A stretch of 64,000 bases of DNA from Peribacillus frigoritolerans (GCF_030676415.1 NZ_JAUUTW010000004.1:124001-188000), one strand, 5' to 3'; positions 1 through 9,480 are shown, counted from the stretch's first letter. The notes: generated from the letters alone by a model not told the origin. Program-made: numbers and translations.

Positions 1-149
1 AAATCATTTATTTTAGTTATGAAATTCTATTAACAATAAAAGTAATTACAGTTATAATCTATTAAAAACTCTCCTGTGAAAGCCTTTTCACCATTTTAAC
101 TCAGAGTTCTTTTAATAAAAAATTACGGTTATCCATGTCTTGATTCAAA

Positions 150-189
150 GTAAAAGCAAAAGGACAAAGCCACGGCCTTGTCCTTTTGC
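150..189 (-). terminator. Strong intrinsic terminator downstream of ylqH
   Basis: A 15-16 bp nearly perfect stem (156-171 pairs with 174-189, one wobble) with a tiny loop is followed on the minus strand by TTTTACTTT. It ends the rnhB-ylqG-ylqH direction of transcription about 110 bases after the ylqH stop. It is intact although both genes before it are broken. The remaining bases 1-149 hold no gene I can recognise; by synteny they would lead to sucC (inference). Confidence 0.85.
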
Positions 190-299
190 AAACAGTTTAG
201 TATTTTTTTAATATAATGAAAATTTGTCAGTGATTTCCCTAATATTCTACATAAACCAACAGAAATCCATTTGGTGAAATTACATGGACAATTAGGCTC

Positions 300-572
300 C
301 TACCGATTGATGTCCTTGTCAACTTTATAAATGAATGCAAATACCTCTGCAACAGCCCCATACAATTCTTCCGGAATCGTTTGATTTATATCCAATTATC
401 CTAAAAGTGCAGCAAGCGATTCGTCCCTTTGGACCGGTATATCAAGTTTCATGGCCTTTTCCAGAATATTTTCAGCCGTTTTCCCTTTCCCCTTCGCCAA
501 TATGACGGGCGCTTTGGATGTCTTTTGATCATACTTTAAGGCAATGGCTTCTTTTCGTTTATCATTTTTCAT
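300..572 (-). pseudogene. ylqH: ylqH pseudogene (FlhB C-terminal-like protein), premature stop
   Basis: The reading frame from ATG at 572 to TAG at 300 is 91 codons long and reads as a YlqH-type protein. It has the N-terminal basic KRKEAIALKYD-like segment, the APVILAKGKG stretch typical of the FlhB/EscU C-terminal domain, and a C-terminal IPEELYGAVAEVFAFIYKVD segment. A TAA at 396-398 interrupts it at codon 59, just before LDINQTIPEEL, and both halves stay in the same frame. The ATG overlaps the last stop of the ylqG remnant as ATGA, showing former translational coupling. The function of YlqH in Bacillus is not established. A 58-residue product could still be made, but it would lack the conserved C-terminal half. 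Confidence 0.85.
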
Positions 573-2491
573 ATTCGAATATCCACTCCACTATATGAAC
601 CGGCTTCTGAAAAAGGAATCGGTTTCACCCTTAGGTCCCGCTCTTTTTCATTCACGGGATTTACAAATGAAACCCCAGATAATCTGTAATCGATTTTTCC
701 CAGATTCTCTCTCAGGATGTCAAGATATTGACCGGCTGCCTCTTCAAGGATCGCAACCATGCCCATTGATGAACGTCACTTTTATGATCCGGTTTTGACC
801 CCTGCATGTCGATGACCGTCTCTTTAAGGCGTTCCAGTTCTAAATAAAAAAGGACTCGGCAGTAATCCGGGTCTATTTTGCCATCTTTTGTTTTCCTTCC
901 GCTCCATTGTAACGTTAGATCCGTTTGAGTAGAACCCAGATTGATTGGAAGTGTAAGGAGTAAATTCTGAATCGGCCCGTTTTCCTGTGAAAGGATCTGT
1001 TGCGCAGTTATCCGATTCAGGACTTGTTCTGCCATCTCCTTGATAGATGCCGGAATTTGCTCATTCAGCAATTTAAGCAGCAGCGGTTTAAGTGTCTCTA
1101 AATCCTTCGGGAAATCCGCCATATCATCTCCAGAAAGATTAATGAGTGCATATTCCAGCTGAAGACCGAGGATTTTGGTCATTTCTTTCAGTTGGTGTGC
1201 AACAGAAGGTCCATTGGTGAAATCGATTTTTTGAACTCAGCTTCCAATACATGTGAAAGGACCAGCTTCTCATTAATCCTAGCGTATTGGGCCTCAGGAA
1301 GCTTATTAAGCGACTGAAACAGTAATTCAGACGCCTTACCCTTCGACTCAGCTACTTGCTCTTTGTCCTTATTCAAGTAGCCTATAAGGTCATTCATTTC
1401 TATTTTTCGCCTACTGCCTTTTTGGCTATCGCTTCGGTAAAAGCATTCTGGAGTAAATGAAAGGCAAGAGGGGGAAGTTTTTCTGCAGAAATGTTTTTTC
1501 TCTGCATCGAGTGGATATCAATTGGCAGTTTTTCCTCCTCATGATCATGACTATTCAATATGCGATTAATAGCAATTTCGTTCTCTTCAACTTTTGCAAA
1601 TGCTCCTCTTTTTGCCTCGGAAAGCAACTGCAATCCTTGCTGTCATTTATCAATCGCTGAATTCTCAGGAATACCTGACCTAGCCACAGCTCCATCAATT
1701 AAATTTTCCAGAAAGACAGATTCCGTATTTCCCTTCGGAACGAAACCTGTCTTTTGAAGCAGGGAGAATGCACCAGATTTTCATTTCTGGCGTTGAATCG
1801 GAATTCAACCAAGTGGTCACTAGGTTTTGCAAACCGATTTGTTGAAGCTGGTTCTGTTTAGCAACATGTAAAGAGTCCAATACCTCCATTAGCTTGGCGG
1901 CAGTCCTCGTTACTGCCCCACCATCCTGCAGCTGCTGCTTGAGGCCACTGAGGAGTTTGTGGAAAGGTTCACCTTTGGACTGTGTAAATAATGCATCAAA
2001 TACATCTTTTACAAAAGGCAGTTGCTAAATCAACATTGTTTTTATTCAGGCAGACCAACTTCTGCAGCATCAGCAGTTTTTAACCATTGCAAAGCGGACT
2101 GAAAAGTTTCCTTGGTTATCGGGAGGCGATTTATCAGGAGATATTCGGCAAGCTTCGTTGCGGCCGGTTCGGGTATTATGCCGAGATGGGCGATCAATTG
2201 TGCAACTGTTCCCTTTAAGCCGGATGCGTTCAAATCGGGGGAATCTAAAACTTTTAACACGACCTTCCCCTCAATTGGGTGCTGGCACTTGAAACCAATA
2301 CTTTTCTCCTGTCCGAAGCGGGATATCGAGAGTGGCAATCATTTTTTGATGGCTAATCTGCACCTCGGCCGTTTGGTTAGGAAAAACCTTATTCACCTTC
2401 CCGAAAAGGATTTGCCCGTTTTTCAAACTCGCAGTCCTTTTATCTCAATGGGTGAAGATACGGGGTGACCGCTTGTTATGGATTGCCCCAC
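569..2491 (-). pseudogene. ylqG: ylqG pseudogene (FliK/hook-length-like protein), many frameshifts
   Basis: Downstream of rnhB, coding-like sequence continues to 569 but jumps between all three minus-strand frames. The pieces join head to tail: an N-terminal part with GQILFGKVNKVFPNQ, then 2042-2338, about 1695-2020, 1400-1780, 1188-1397, 712-1182, and the end at 569-766. I place frame changes near 2425, 2285, 2045, 2020, 1778, 1400, 1228 (an A6 run) and 760, plus an in-frame TGA at 1643-1645. A likely original start is GTG at 2491 behind a GGGGGG ribosome binding site just after rnhB. Length (about 640 codons), Leu/Gln-rich helical content and position between rnhB and ylqH fit YlqG, a protein of unknown role resembling flagellar hook-length control proteins. 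No full-length product is possible. Confidence 0.8.
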
Positions 2492-2501
2492 TCATCCCCC
2501 C

Positions 2502-3287
2502 TTAATCCTTCGTTCGTGCAGCGATTTCCTTAACTGGTGCAAAACTTCTTCTATGCCAAGGTGTAAGCCCGTGCGTGTCGAGCGCTTCTAAATGTTGGCT
2601 TGTCCCGTAACCCATGTGCTTTTCAAAACCATATTCCGGATATTTTTCACCGTATTCCTTCATCATCCTATCACGAGTCACTTTCGCTATAATGGAGGCT
2701 GCAGAGATGCTAATGCTTCTTGCGTCCCCCTTTATGAGCGAAAGCTGCGGAATCGGCACATCCAGTTCCATCGCATCGATCAACAGATGATCAGGAAGTT
2801 CTGACAGATCGTTCACTGCGGCCACCATCGCCTTTTTCGTAGCTTGATATATATTGATTTCATCAATTATTTCGCTATGTACAACACCTACACCTATGGA
2901 TATTGCTTCCTTAAAAATCATCTCATAAAACAGTTCCCTCTTTGACTCTGGAATCTTTTTAGAATCATTAAGCCCTGGCAAATAAAAAGATTCAGGCAAG
3001 ATGACTGCACTCGTCACAACTGGTCCTGCCAGCGGTCCTCTTCCCACTTCATCGATACCAGCCAGAATGGAAAACCCCTGTTTTCGCAATTGCCTTTCAA
3101 ACTCTGTCATTTCCGTGAAAGCATCCCTTACCTGTTGTTCTTTTTCATAAGTTCTTTGCCATTTGTTTACTAAGTCGGTTACTCCCTTTCGTCCGTCCTC
3201 CCGGCATTCTTGTAAAAATATATCTTCGGGCTCTTTTATTGTCTTTAACTTTGAGGAGATTTCCTTAATGCTCATTGCAGTTATCAT
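2502..3287 (-). CDS. rnhB: Ribonuclease HII
   Basis: RNase HII cleaves RNA in RNA-DNA hybrids and starts removal of single ribonucleotides from DNA. The 261-residue protein has the Bacillus-type N-terminal extension of about 70 residues, then the catalytic core. [14 protein letters not shown] carries Asp79 and Glu80, LLIDAMEL carries Asp171, and [10 protein letters not shown] carries Asp207, giving the four metal-binding acidic residues. LNDSKK is also present. ATG 3287 follows GGGTGAT; ATG 3275 is an alternative start. It is the last intact gene before the decayed ylqG, and is separated from rbgA by a long hairpin. Confidence 0.96.
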   Translation of the reverse strand: MITAMSIKEISSKLKTIKEPEDIFLQECREDGRKGVTDLVNKWQRTYEKEQQVRDAFTEMTEFERQLRKQGFSILAGIDEVGRGPLAGPVVTSAVILPESFYLPGLNDSKKIPESKRELFYEMIFKEAISIGVGVVHSEIIDEINIYQATKKAMVAAVNDLSELPDHLLIDAMELDVPIPQLSLIKGDARSISISAASIIAKVTRDRMMKEYGEKYPEYGFEKHMGYGTSQHLEALDTHGLTPWHRRSFAPVKEIAARTKD

Positions 3288-3344
3288 CTTTTATCACCCA
3301 TCATATTAATTATCGGCAGTCTTTCTTTCTTTCTACTGTTCAGA

Positions 3345-3416
3345 CAAAAATACGGAGCGGAAAAGAGACATCAAAAAGAAAAAGCCTTTTCGACATCCAA
3401 CTCCAGCTCCGTATTA
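3345..3416 (-). terminator. Long hairpin terminator between rbgA and rnhB
   Basis: A perfect 10-bp stem (3349-3358 with 3406-3415, arms AATACGGAGC/GCTCCGTATT) encloses a 47-base loop that contains a second hairpin (GAAAAAGCCTTTTC at 3379-3391). On the minus strand the outer stem runs straight into TTTTTG. The layout suits an intrinsic terminator after rbgA, but the loop is unusually long. Confidence 0.65.
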
Positions 3417-3439
3417 CAACAATCAGATCAATGTTAATC

Positions 3440-4312
3440 TTATTCCGGGATATCATCCTCTTCATAATCCAAAGGGACCTCAAACGTAAGCGGGCCCATC
3501 TTTTCTGAACGGATTTCACGTACGACCAACTCTGCGGTTTTGTCATAATCGATGAAGCCCCCAGATGCTAAACAGCCCCTGAACTTTCCGACCGCATCGA
3601 ACAATTCGAGCGTTTCCTGCGGAATTACATCCAGGTTATAACGGGATTTCAATCTATCCGGATATTCTTTTTCCAAAAAGCGAAGGCCGTATAATGAGAC
3701 TTCGTGCAAGTTTAGAATCGTATCCTTGATCGCACCTGTCAATGCAAGCTTCAAACCTACTTCTTGATCCTCGAATTTAGGCCAGAGAATCCCCGGCGTG
3801 TCGAGCAATTCCAATTCCTTACCAACTTTTATCCATTGCTGCGCTTTCGTGACGCCAGGTGTATTCCCTGTTTTGGCAATGTTCTTTTTGGCAAGTCGAT
3901 TGATTAAAGTCGATTTCCCCACGTTCGGAATGCCGACTATCATGGCACGGATCGCTCTCGGCTTTATTCCTCTTGATTCCATCCGCTCATACTTCTCTTT
4001 TAAAAGTTTTTTGGAAGCAGCTGTAATCTGGTTTAAACCGTTTCCTGCCTGTGAGTTAATGGCAATCGCCGTTTTCCCCTGCGATTTATAATGTTCAAGC
4101 CACATATTCGTTTTTACCGGATCGGCCATATCAGCTTTATTCAAAAGGATAACCCTCGGTTTATGCTGAATGATTTCATCGATCATCGGATTTCGTGAAG
4201 ATGCCGGAATCCGGGCATCCACAAGTTCAAAGATGATGTCGATCAGTTTTAATTTCTCTGTTACTTCCCGTCTTGCTTTGGCCATATGGCCAGGGAACCA
4301 CTGTATTGTCAA
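3440..4312 (-). CDS. rbgA: Ribosome biogenesis GTPase RbgA (YlqF)
   Basis: RbgA is a circularly permuted GTPase needed for late assembly of the 50S subunit. The permuted order is visible in the 290-residue sequence: [11 protein letters not shown] near residue 32, G4 NKAD at 58-61, then G1 GIPNVGKST at 127-135 and G3 DTPG at 171-174. The N-terminal WFPGHMAKA is the family signature. The C-terminal region after residue 190 is the RNA-binding part. It starts 17 bases after the lepB stop and is probably cotranscribed with it. Confidence 0.97.
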   Translation of the reverse strand: MTIQWFPGHMAKARREVTEKLKLIDIIFELVDARIPASSRNPMIDEIIQHKPRVILLNKADMADPVKTNMWLEHYKSQGKTAIAINSQAGNGLNQITAASKKLLKEKYERMESRGIKPRAIRAMIVGIPNVGKSTLINRLAKKNIAKTGNTPGVTKAQQWIKVGKELELLDTPGILWPKFEDQEVGLKLALTGAIKDTILNLHEVSLYGLRFLEKEYPDRLKSRYNLDVIPQETLELFDAVGKFRGCLASGGFIDYDKTAELVVREIRSEKMGPLTFEVPLDYEEDDIPE

Positions 4313-4329
4313 TGGAATCCACCTTCCTA

Positions 4330-4890
4330 CTATTCCGCCAATCGAAAGTCTTCAATCGGCCAATAAACTAATTTAGTTTTTCCTAACACTTTCTCGTAAG
4401 GAACGACACCTACGCCAATATGGCGGCTATCCTTACTAAAACGGCGATTATCCCCTAGGACAAATAGGTGGTCTTCAGGCACCGTTCCTCGTTCTATGAC
4501 ATCACTTAATGTAAAAGGTTCCGTCAAAGCCCCGCCATCAATCAATTGTTCTTTATATTCATCCAAGTATGGCTCATCATAAGCTTTTCCATTCACGTAA
4601 AGAGTATCATCTCTATATTCCACTTTTTCCCCTGGCAATCCGATGACCCGCTTTATGTAATCTTTTCCTTCTGGAGCTTCGAAAACGATAATGTCGAATC
4701 TTTTCGGTTCGCCAATCGAATAGGAGATTTTATTAACGATCATGCGGTCCGTATCCTTTAATGTCGGCATCATGGAATTGCCGTCCACAACAATAGGAGC
4801 CAGGAGGAAATAACGAATCAGCGTCGCCGCTATAACCGCGATTATGACCGCCTTTGTCCATTCCCACAATTCATTTTTCTTTTTCGCCAT
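4330..4890 (-). CDS. lepB: Type I signal peptidase
   Basis: This is a membrane-bound serine protease that removes signal peptides from secreted preproteins. The 186-residue protein has a short basic N-terminus, one membrane segment (about residues 12-32), the nucleophile in GNSMMPTL (Ser39) and the general-base lysine in [11 protein letters not shown] (Lys80). [14 protein letters not shown] near the end is box E. The compact size and single membrane anchor are the SipS/SipT type. ATG 4890 has an AAGGGTGGG binding site; an upstream in-frame codon at 4914 lacks one. It lies between rplS and rbgA, a position where B. subtilis, as I recall, has no such gene. Confidence 0.93.
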   Translation of the reverse strand: MAKKKNELWEWTKAVIIAVIAATLIRYFLLAPIVVDGNSMMPTLKDTDRMIVNKISYSIGEPKRFDIIVFEAPEGKDYIKRVIGLPGEKVEYRDDTLYVNGKAYDEPYLDEYKEQLIDGGALTEPFTLSDVIERGTVPEDHLFVLGDNRRFSKDSRHIGVGVVPYEKVLGKTKLVYWPIEDFRLAE

Positions 4891-5006
4891 CCTTACCCAC
4901 CCTTTTTGAAGCATATCAACAATTATTTTAACATGTTGCCGACGCTATAGCGAGCAGGATTCTATATAGTTTTCACCGTATGTGTATTCACCGTTTCTTA
5001 AAGTGC

Positions 5007-5041
5007 AAAAAGGGAGCTTGATAAACAAGCTCCCTTTTTTT
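5007..5041 (-). terminator. Intrinsic terminator after rplS
   Basis: A perfect GGGAGCTTG/CAAGCTCCC stem is flanked by A and T runs on both sides, so it can terminate in both directions. On the minus strand it ends rplS transcription about 70 bases after the stop and separates it from lepB. Confidence 0.9.
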
Positions 5042-5108
5042 GCATGATACTGTTTGGTTATTCACCTTATGTGGATCATGGTAAACCCGCATGAAGATAT
5101 TCGAAGAA

Positions 5109-5456
5109 TTAACGACGAATTTCTTTAATACGTGCTTTTTTACCACGAAGTTCGCGTAGGTAATAAAGTTTCGCACGACGTACTTTACCGTGACGGATAA
5201 CTTCTAGTTTCGCAATTTTTGGTGTGTGAACAGGGAAAGCACGTTCTACTCCAACGCCGTAAGAGATCTTACGTACTGTGAAAGTTTCACTAACTCCGCC
5301 GCCACGACGTTTGATTACAACGCCTTCAAACAACTGGATACGTTCGCGAGTTCCTTCAATAACCTTTACGTGTACACGTACTGTGTCACCAGGTCTGAAT
5401 GATGGAAGATCTGAGCGAAGTTGTTCTTTTGTGATTTCGTTAATAAGATTTTGCAT
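5109..5456 (-). CDS. rplS: 50S ribosomal protein L19
   Basis: The 115-residue protein is a large-subunit protein at the subunit interface. It starts MQNLINEIT and contains [12 protein letters not shown], the [16 protein letters not shown] segment and the basic C-terminal tail typical of L19. ATG 5456 is preceded by AGGAGGAG at a good distance; the longer frame from 5465 would put a start inside that binding site. It has its own promoter and a leader. Confidence 0.98.
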   Translation of the reverse strand: MQNLINEITKEQLRSDLPSFRPGDTVRVHVKVIEGTRERIQLFEGVVIKRRGGGVSETFTVRKISYGVGVERAFPVHTPKIAKLEVIRHGKVRRAKLYYLRELRGKKARIKEIRR

Positions 5457-5545
5457 CGATTTCAACTCCTCCTGGACGCTCTTGCAAATACTTATTGTTT
5501 GCAGCGGAACATCGTTATAAGACTGAGCATTTTGCCCAAGTCACA
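5457..5545 (-). promoter_or_regulatory. Probable L19 leader (5' UTR of rplS)
   Basis: About 90 transcribed bases lie between the rplS promoter and ATG. They can form short stems, for example GACTTGGGC/GCTCAGTC. An autoregulatory L19 leader is known at this place in low-GC Gram-positive bacteria. The assignment rests on position and promoter and was not tested against a covariance model. Confidence 0.45.
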
Positions 5546-5551
5546 AGGTAT

Positions 5552-5580
5552 ATCCTATCATATTATAAACGTCGATGCAA
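5552..5580 (-). promoter_or_regulatory. Sigma-A promoter of rplS
   Basis: TTGCAT (5575-5580) and TAGGAT (5552-5557) are separated by 17 bases on the minus strand, immediately downstream of the trmD stop. Confidence 0.6.
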
Positions 5581-5586
5581 TAGACA

Positions 5587-6321
5587 TCAGTCTTCTTTTT
5601 TAATCTCGGACAATAATTTTTTTTCAACTTCCGATAGTTCATAACTATCGAGCAAATCCGGACGTCGATTCCAAGTTCTGCGCAGAGATTCCTTTATCCG
5701 CCATTCATCGATTTTTTTATGATTCCCGGATATTAGCGGATCGGGAACTTTCATCCCCCGGAAATCTGCAGGTCTAGTATAATGGGGATGCTCTAACAAA
5801 CCAGAAGAAAAGGAATCAAGAATCGGGGAGTCAACATTTCCCAGAACGCCAGGCAGCAAGCGAACAACGCTGTCAATAATGACCATTGCGCCCAATTCCC
5901 CGCCTGTAAGCACAAAGTCACCAATGGATATTTCATCAGTTACGACATGCTCCCGGATGCGCTCATCATACCCTTCATAATGCCCGCAAATGAAAATGAG
6001 ATGTTCCTCTTCAGCAAACTCTTCGGCTTTTTTCTGCGTGTAACGCTCTCCCTGGGGACAAAGCAGGACTACCCTTGGGGTTAGCCCACCTTGCCCTTTA
6101 AGAGCTTCCACAGCATCAAAGATCGGTTGTGCCTTCAATACCATTCCGGCACCGCCGCCATACGGATAATCGTCTACCGTCGAATGCTTATTATCTGCAT
6201 AATCTCGAAAATTGGTCACCTTATAGCTGACAGCCTGCTTTTCCGCAGCCTTTTTTAAAATTGACGAACCAAATACCCCTTCGAACATTTCTGGAAAAAG
6301 CGAAAGCACATCGATTTTCAT
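5587..6321 (-). CDS. trmD: tRNA (guanine-N1)-methyltransferase
   Basis: TrmD methylates G37 next to the anticodon in tRNAs reading CNN codons, using SAM, and so prevents +1 frameshifting. The 244-residue protein has the SPOUT trefoil-knot signatures: [10 protein letters not shown] at the start, [24 protein letters not shown]-type residues near 112-122, and [17 protein letters not shown]. Its ATG overlaps the rimM stop as TGATG, the usual coupled pair. Confidence 0.97.
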   Translation of the reverse strand: MKIDVLSLFPEMFEGVFGSSILKKAAEKQAVSYKVTNFRDYADNKHSTVDDYPYGGGAGMVLKAQPIFDAVEALKGQGGLTPRVVLLCPQGERYTQKKAEEFAEEEHLIFICGHYEGYDERIREHVVTDEISIGDFVLTGGELGAMVIIDSVVRLLPGVLGNVDSPILDSFSSGLLEHPHYTRPADFRGMKVPDPLISGNHKKIDEWRIKESLRRTWNRRPDLLDSYELSEVEKKLLSEIKKED

Positions 6322-6839
6322 CAGTCTAAAAGTCCTTCCATCGGTGTAATGATGACCTTTTTAGCGGAAATATCCACTTCTTTTACAATTTGTTCAATAT
6401 ACGGAATCAGGATGTCCTTACTGCCAGCTTTCTTAATGACCCAAACATCATTGGCACCAGGCGTAAGAACCTCAATGATTTCCCCAACTTCCATGCCTTC
6501 ATCCGTAAATACCGAACAGCCGATGATTTCATGGAAGTAGAACTCACCTTCGTCCAATTCATCAAGCTGTGCTTCCTTGACTTTCAGGACCCCATTTCTA
6601 AAAGCCTCGACCTGTCCGACGTTATAATAGTTCTCGAACGTCAATAGGTTAAAGTTTTTATGGGTGCGATGCGACCTGATGATAAGCGGCAAAGGTTTTT
6701 TCTCCGTGTCCCTAAACAAATACAGAGTATTTCCCACTTTATATCGTTTTTCCGGAAAGTCTGTTGAAGAAATAACACGGACTTCTCCTAAAAGACCATG
6801 TGTGTTGACAATTTTACCTACATTAAACCATTTTTCCAT
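6321..6839 (-). CDS. rimM: 16S rRNA processing protein RimM
   Basis: RimM helps maturation of the head of the 30S subunit and binds ribosomal protein S19. The 172-residue protein shows [16 protein letters not shown] at the N-terminus (RimM N domain) and a C-terminal PRC-barrel with GANDVWVI and [11 protein letters not shown]. The start at ATG 6839 follows AGAGGTGAAAG; the longer open frame to 6938 overlaps ylqD and has no family match. Confidence 0.96.
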   Translation of the reverse strand: MEKWFNVGKIVNTHGLLGEVRVISSTDFPEKRYKVGNTLYLFRDTEKKPLPLIIRSHRTHKNFNLLTFENYYNVGQVEAFRNGVLKVKEAQLDELDEGEFYFHEIIGCSVFTDEGMEVGEIIEVLTPGANDVWVIKKAGSKDILIPYIEQIVKEVDISAKKVIITPMEGLLD

Positions 6840-6849
6840 TCTTTCACCT

Positions 6850-7236
6850 CTAACGAATTTCCGAGACGATTCCATCTTTAATGACAATGGTCTTCGTTGC
6901 CATAATTTCGTCCCAATCTGCCCCAATTTCCACATCAATGATACTTTGAACTTCCCGTTCCTTCAATTCACTACCTGCGGGTAGGATCTCCAACTGCTCC
7001 ATTTGAAATTCAAGCAGTTTAATTTTTTCTTGCCTCTGGTTTATTTCTTTTTCGAAATGAGCACGGAGACTAGCAGGTTGGAGAGTTCTTGTTTTTTCAA
7101 GTTTTTTCAGTTCAAAGCGAAGCTGTTCACTCTCTTTTTGAAGCTGAAGGCGTTTTGACTTGTATTTCTCGAGGAGCTGATTCTTGCTGGATTCCGTTAA
7201 TACTTGGTTAACGATTACATTTTGGAGAATTTTCAT
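6850..7236 (-). CDS. ylqD: YlqD family protein, function unknown
   Basis: The 128-residue protein has a central charged coiled coil (about residues 20-80, rich in Lys, Glu, Leu and Gln) and a C-terminal beta-rich stretch ([21 protein letters not shown]). It matches the position and architecture of YlqD, which is conserved between khpA and rimM in Bacillaceae. I know of no assigned function. An AGGAGGTG site precedes ATG 7236. It is cut off from khpA by a terminator, so it should have its own promoter; TATACT upstream is a weak -10 candidate. Confidence 0.85.
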   Translation of the reverse strand: MKILQNVIVNQVLTESSKNQLLEKYKSKRLQLQKESEQLRFELKKLEKTRTLQPASLRAHFEKEINQRQEKIKLLEFQMEQLEILPAGSELKEREVQSIIDVEIGADWDEIMATKTIVIKDGIVSEIR

Positions 7237-7431
7237 TCCAGCACCTCCTATTATCTATGATTTCTTATTTCCTTCAAAAAATATGTATGATGGGGTAATC
7301 TTTTTGAAATGGGGGTCATTCTCTTAAGTATAACGTAAATCGGTAAAAGATGCGTCTTAAAAAGGCGTAAAGTTTAAAGTCCAGGTCTATTCAATTAGGA
7401 TCCAAGTCGGAATTTCACTTTCTTGAAGTAC

Positions 7432-7461
7432 AAAAAAAGGAGGGCTATTAAACCCTCCTTA
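7432..7461 (-). terminator. Intrinsic terminator after khpA
   Basis: An AAGGAGGG/CCCTCCTT stem followed by seven T on the minus strand begins inside the khpA stop codon. It should end the rpsP-khpA transcript. Confidence 0.88.
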
Positions 7462-7689
7462 TTCGGAAATCTCCAAATAGATTTTCTTCTGCTGTGAAGA
7501 TCCTGCTGCATATACCACAGTCCGAATCGCCTTAGCAACACGCCCTTGTTTACCGATCACCTTGCCCATGTCCTCTTTATGAACGGAGAGGATATAAACA
7601 ATCCGGTCGGATTCTTCCTTGGAGGTCACGATGACCTCTTCCGGATAATCCACAAGTGCTGAAACAATCGTTTCAATCAGAGCTTTCAT
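7459..7689 (-). CDS. khpA: KH-domain RNA-binding protein KhpA (YlqC)
   Basis: KhpA is a small RNA-binding protein that pairs with KhpB/Jag and affects cell division and envelope regulation in Gram-positive bacteria. The 76-residue protein is essentially a single type II KH domain with the GKVIGKQGRVAKAIRT loop (the GxxG motif). It starts 13 bases after the rpsP stop. ATG 7689 is preferred over TTG 7692. The ribosome binding site is weak, suggesting coupling to rpsP. Confidence 0.93.
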   Translation of the reverse strand: MKALIETIVSALVDYPEEVIVTSKEESDRIVYILSVHKEDMGKVIGKQGRVAKAIRTVVYAAGSSQQKKIYLEISE

Positions 7690-7702
7690 CAACTACCGTC
7701 GA

Positions 7703-7975
7703 TTACTTGCTGTTTTTTGCAACATGGAATTTTTCCATGATGCCTTGTGTAGAGAATAAGTTACGAACTGTATCAGATGGTTTAGCTCCATCTTGTAACC
7801 ATTTAAGAGCAAGCTCTTCGTTGATTTCAACTTTAGCTGGTTGAGTCACCGGGTTATAAGTTCCTACCACTTCAATGTAACGTCCGTCACGTGGTGAACG
7901 AGAATCTGCAACTACAATACGATAGAAAGGAGATTTTTTAGCTCCCATACGTTTTAAGCGAATTTTTACTGCCAT
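7703..7975 (-). CDS. rpsP: 30S ribosomal protein S16
   Basis: This 90-residue small-subunit assembly protein starts [11 protein letters not shown] and contains [19 protein letters not shown] and IEVVGTYNP, the S16 hallmarks. The start at 7975 has GGAGGTG about ten bases upstream. The TTG at 8008 that opens the longer frame lies upstream of that site. Confidence 0.98.
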   Translation of the reverse strand: MAVKIRLKRMGAKKSPFYRIVVADSRSPRDGRYIEVVGTYNPVTQPAKVEINEELALKWLQDGAKPSDTVRNLFSTQGIMEKFHVAKNSK

Positions 7976-8014
7976 TTTAAATAAGCACCTCCGAATAGTT
8001 TCACACAAGATAGT

Positions 8015-8044
8015 ATAATATCAAATGTCTTGTATGTTTGTAAA
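8015..8044 (-). promoter_or_regulatory. Sigma-A promoter of rpsP
   Basis: TTTACA (8039-8044) and TATTAT (8015-8020), spaced 18 bases on the minus strand, sit between the ffh stop and the rpsP ribosome binding site. Confidence 0.6.
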
Positions 8045-8128
8045 GGTTTTTTTCTTAACAGGTAAAAAAAGTGTTGAAATACATGGCTTCGACCCGTATT
8101 TCGCCTCAGTTTTGACCTAAAATAAACC

Positions 8129-9469
8129 TTACATGAACGGGAATTTGAATCCCTTTTTCTTTCCTTTTTGCATGTTCGTAACCTGTTTCATCATCTTTTT
8201 CATTTCTTCGAATTGCTTCAGTAGACGGTTCACTTCTTGAATCGATCTGCCGCTTCCTTTGGCAATCCGTTTCTTGCGGGATGCATTCATGGTTTCTGGA
8301 TGTTCCTTTTCATGCGTTGTCATTGAACGGATGATAGCTTCAACATGACCGATCTGTTTCTCATCGATCTGAAGGTTGTCCATCCCTTTCATTTTATTCG
8401 CACCGGGAATCATTTTCAGAATATCATCAAGCGGTCCCATATTCCGCACCTGACCAAGCTGCTCAAGGAAATCATCAAAGGTAAAAGTGGCTGTACGCAT
8501 CTTTTTCTCTAATTCTTTCGCTTTTTCCTCATCTACATTGGCCTGTGCTTTTTCGATAAGGGTCAATACATCACCCATGCCGAGAATCCTTGACGCCATC
8601 CGTTCTGGATGGAACGCTTCAAGTGCATCCAATTTTTCTCCCATACCGACGAATTTAATCGGCGTATCGGTGACTGAACGAATTGAAAGTGCCGCACCAC
8701 CACGTGTATCCCCATCAAGTTTCGTTAATACGACTCCTGTCAGGCCTAGCTGTTCATTGAAGCTTTGGGCTACATTGACCGCATCCTGACCTGTCATCGC
8801 ATCGACAACCAGGAAGATTTCATCAGGTTTTGCCAACTCTTTGATATCCTTCAGTTCGCCCATCAAGTTTTCATCAACATGAAGGCGGCCTGCGGTATCA
8901 ATCAACACATAATCATGATGTTCTTCCTTAGCTTTTTCAATTGCCTGTTTGGCAATTTCAACAGGACTGACCTGGTCCCCAAGGGAGAAAACAGGCATGC
9001 TTAATTGTTTGCCAAGTGTTTCAAGCTGCTTAATCGCCGCCGGACGGTAAATATCAGCCGCAACGAGCAATGGCTTGCGGTTGTATTTTTTTCTAAGAAG
9101 ATTGGCAAGCTTTCCGGTGGTCGTCGTTTTACCAGCACCCTGAAGCCCTACCATCATAATGACAGTCGGTGGTTTCGAGGCAACGGCAATCTTGCTCTGT
9201 TCGCCGCCCATCAGCTCTGTCAATTCTTCCTTAACTACTTTAATTACCTGTTGACCGGGGGTTAAGCTTTTCAGCACTTCCTGACCTACCGAACGTTCAC
9301 TGACACGTTTTACAAAATCCTTCACGACTTTAAAGTTAACATCCGCTTCAAGCAGGGCCAATCGAACTTCACGCATCATTTCTTTAACGTCCGCTTCGTT
9401 GACCTTCCCTTTTCCCCGGATCTTTTGCATCGTGCTCTGCAGTCGGTCGGCCAATCCTTCAAATGCCAT
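8129..9469 (-). CDS. ffh: Signal recognition particle protein Ffh
   Basis: Ffh is the SRP54 GTPase that binds hydrophobic signal sequences and 4.5S/6S-type SRP RNA and delivers ribosomes to FtsY. The 446-residue protein has the N domain, the G domain with GLQGAGKTTTTGKLA (108-122), DTAGRLHVDE and TKLDGDTRGG, and a C-terminal M domain rich in Met (MMKQVTNMQKGKKKG). Two family signatures, RRVRL-like and SGRSIQEVNRLL in the RNA-binding part, are present. It starts 11 bases after ylxM. Confidence 0.98.
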   Translation of the reverse strand: MAFEGLADRLQSTMQKIRGKGKVNEADVKEMMREVRLALLEADVNFKVVKDFVKRVSERSVGQEVLKSLTPGQQVIKVVKEELTELMGGEQSKIAVASKPPTVIMMVGLQGAGKTTTTGKLANLLRKKYNRKPLLVAADIYRPAAIKQLETLGKQLSMPVFSLGDQVSPVEIAKQAIEKAKEEHHDYVLIDTAGRLHVDENLMGELKDIKELAKPDEIFLVVDAMTGQDAVNVAQSFNEQLGLTGVVLTKLDGDTRGGAALSIRSVTDTPIKFVGMGEKLDALEAFHPERMASRILGMGDVLTLIEKAQANVDEEKAKELEKKMRTATFTFDDFLEQLGQVRNMGPLDDILKMIPGANKMKGMDNLQIDEKQIGHVEAIIRSMTTHEKEHPETMNASRKKRIAKGSGRSIQEVNRLLKQFEEMKKMMKQVTNMQKGKKKGFKFPFM

Positions 9470-9480
9470 ATTGCCGCCTC

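Noticed and set aside
4988-5176. Minus-strand open frame of 62 codons at the end of rplS
   Set aside because: It overlaps rplS out of frame and reads through the rplS terminator.
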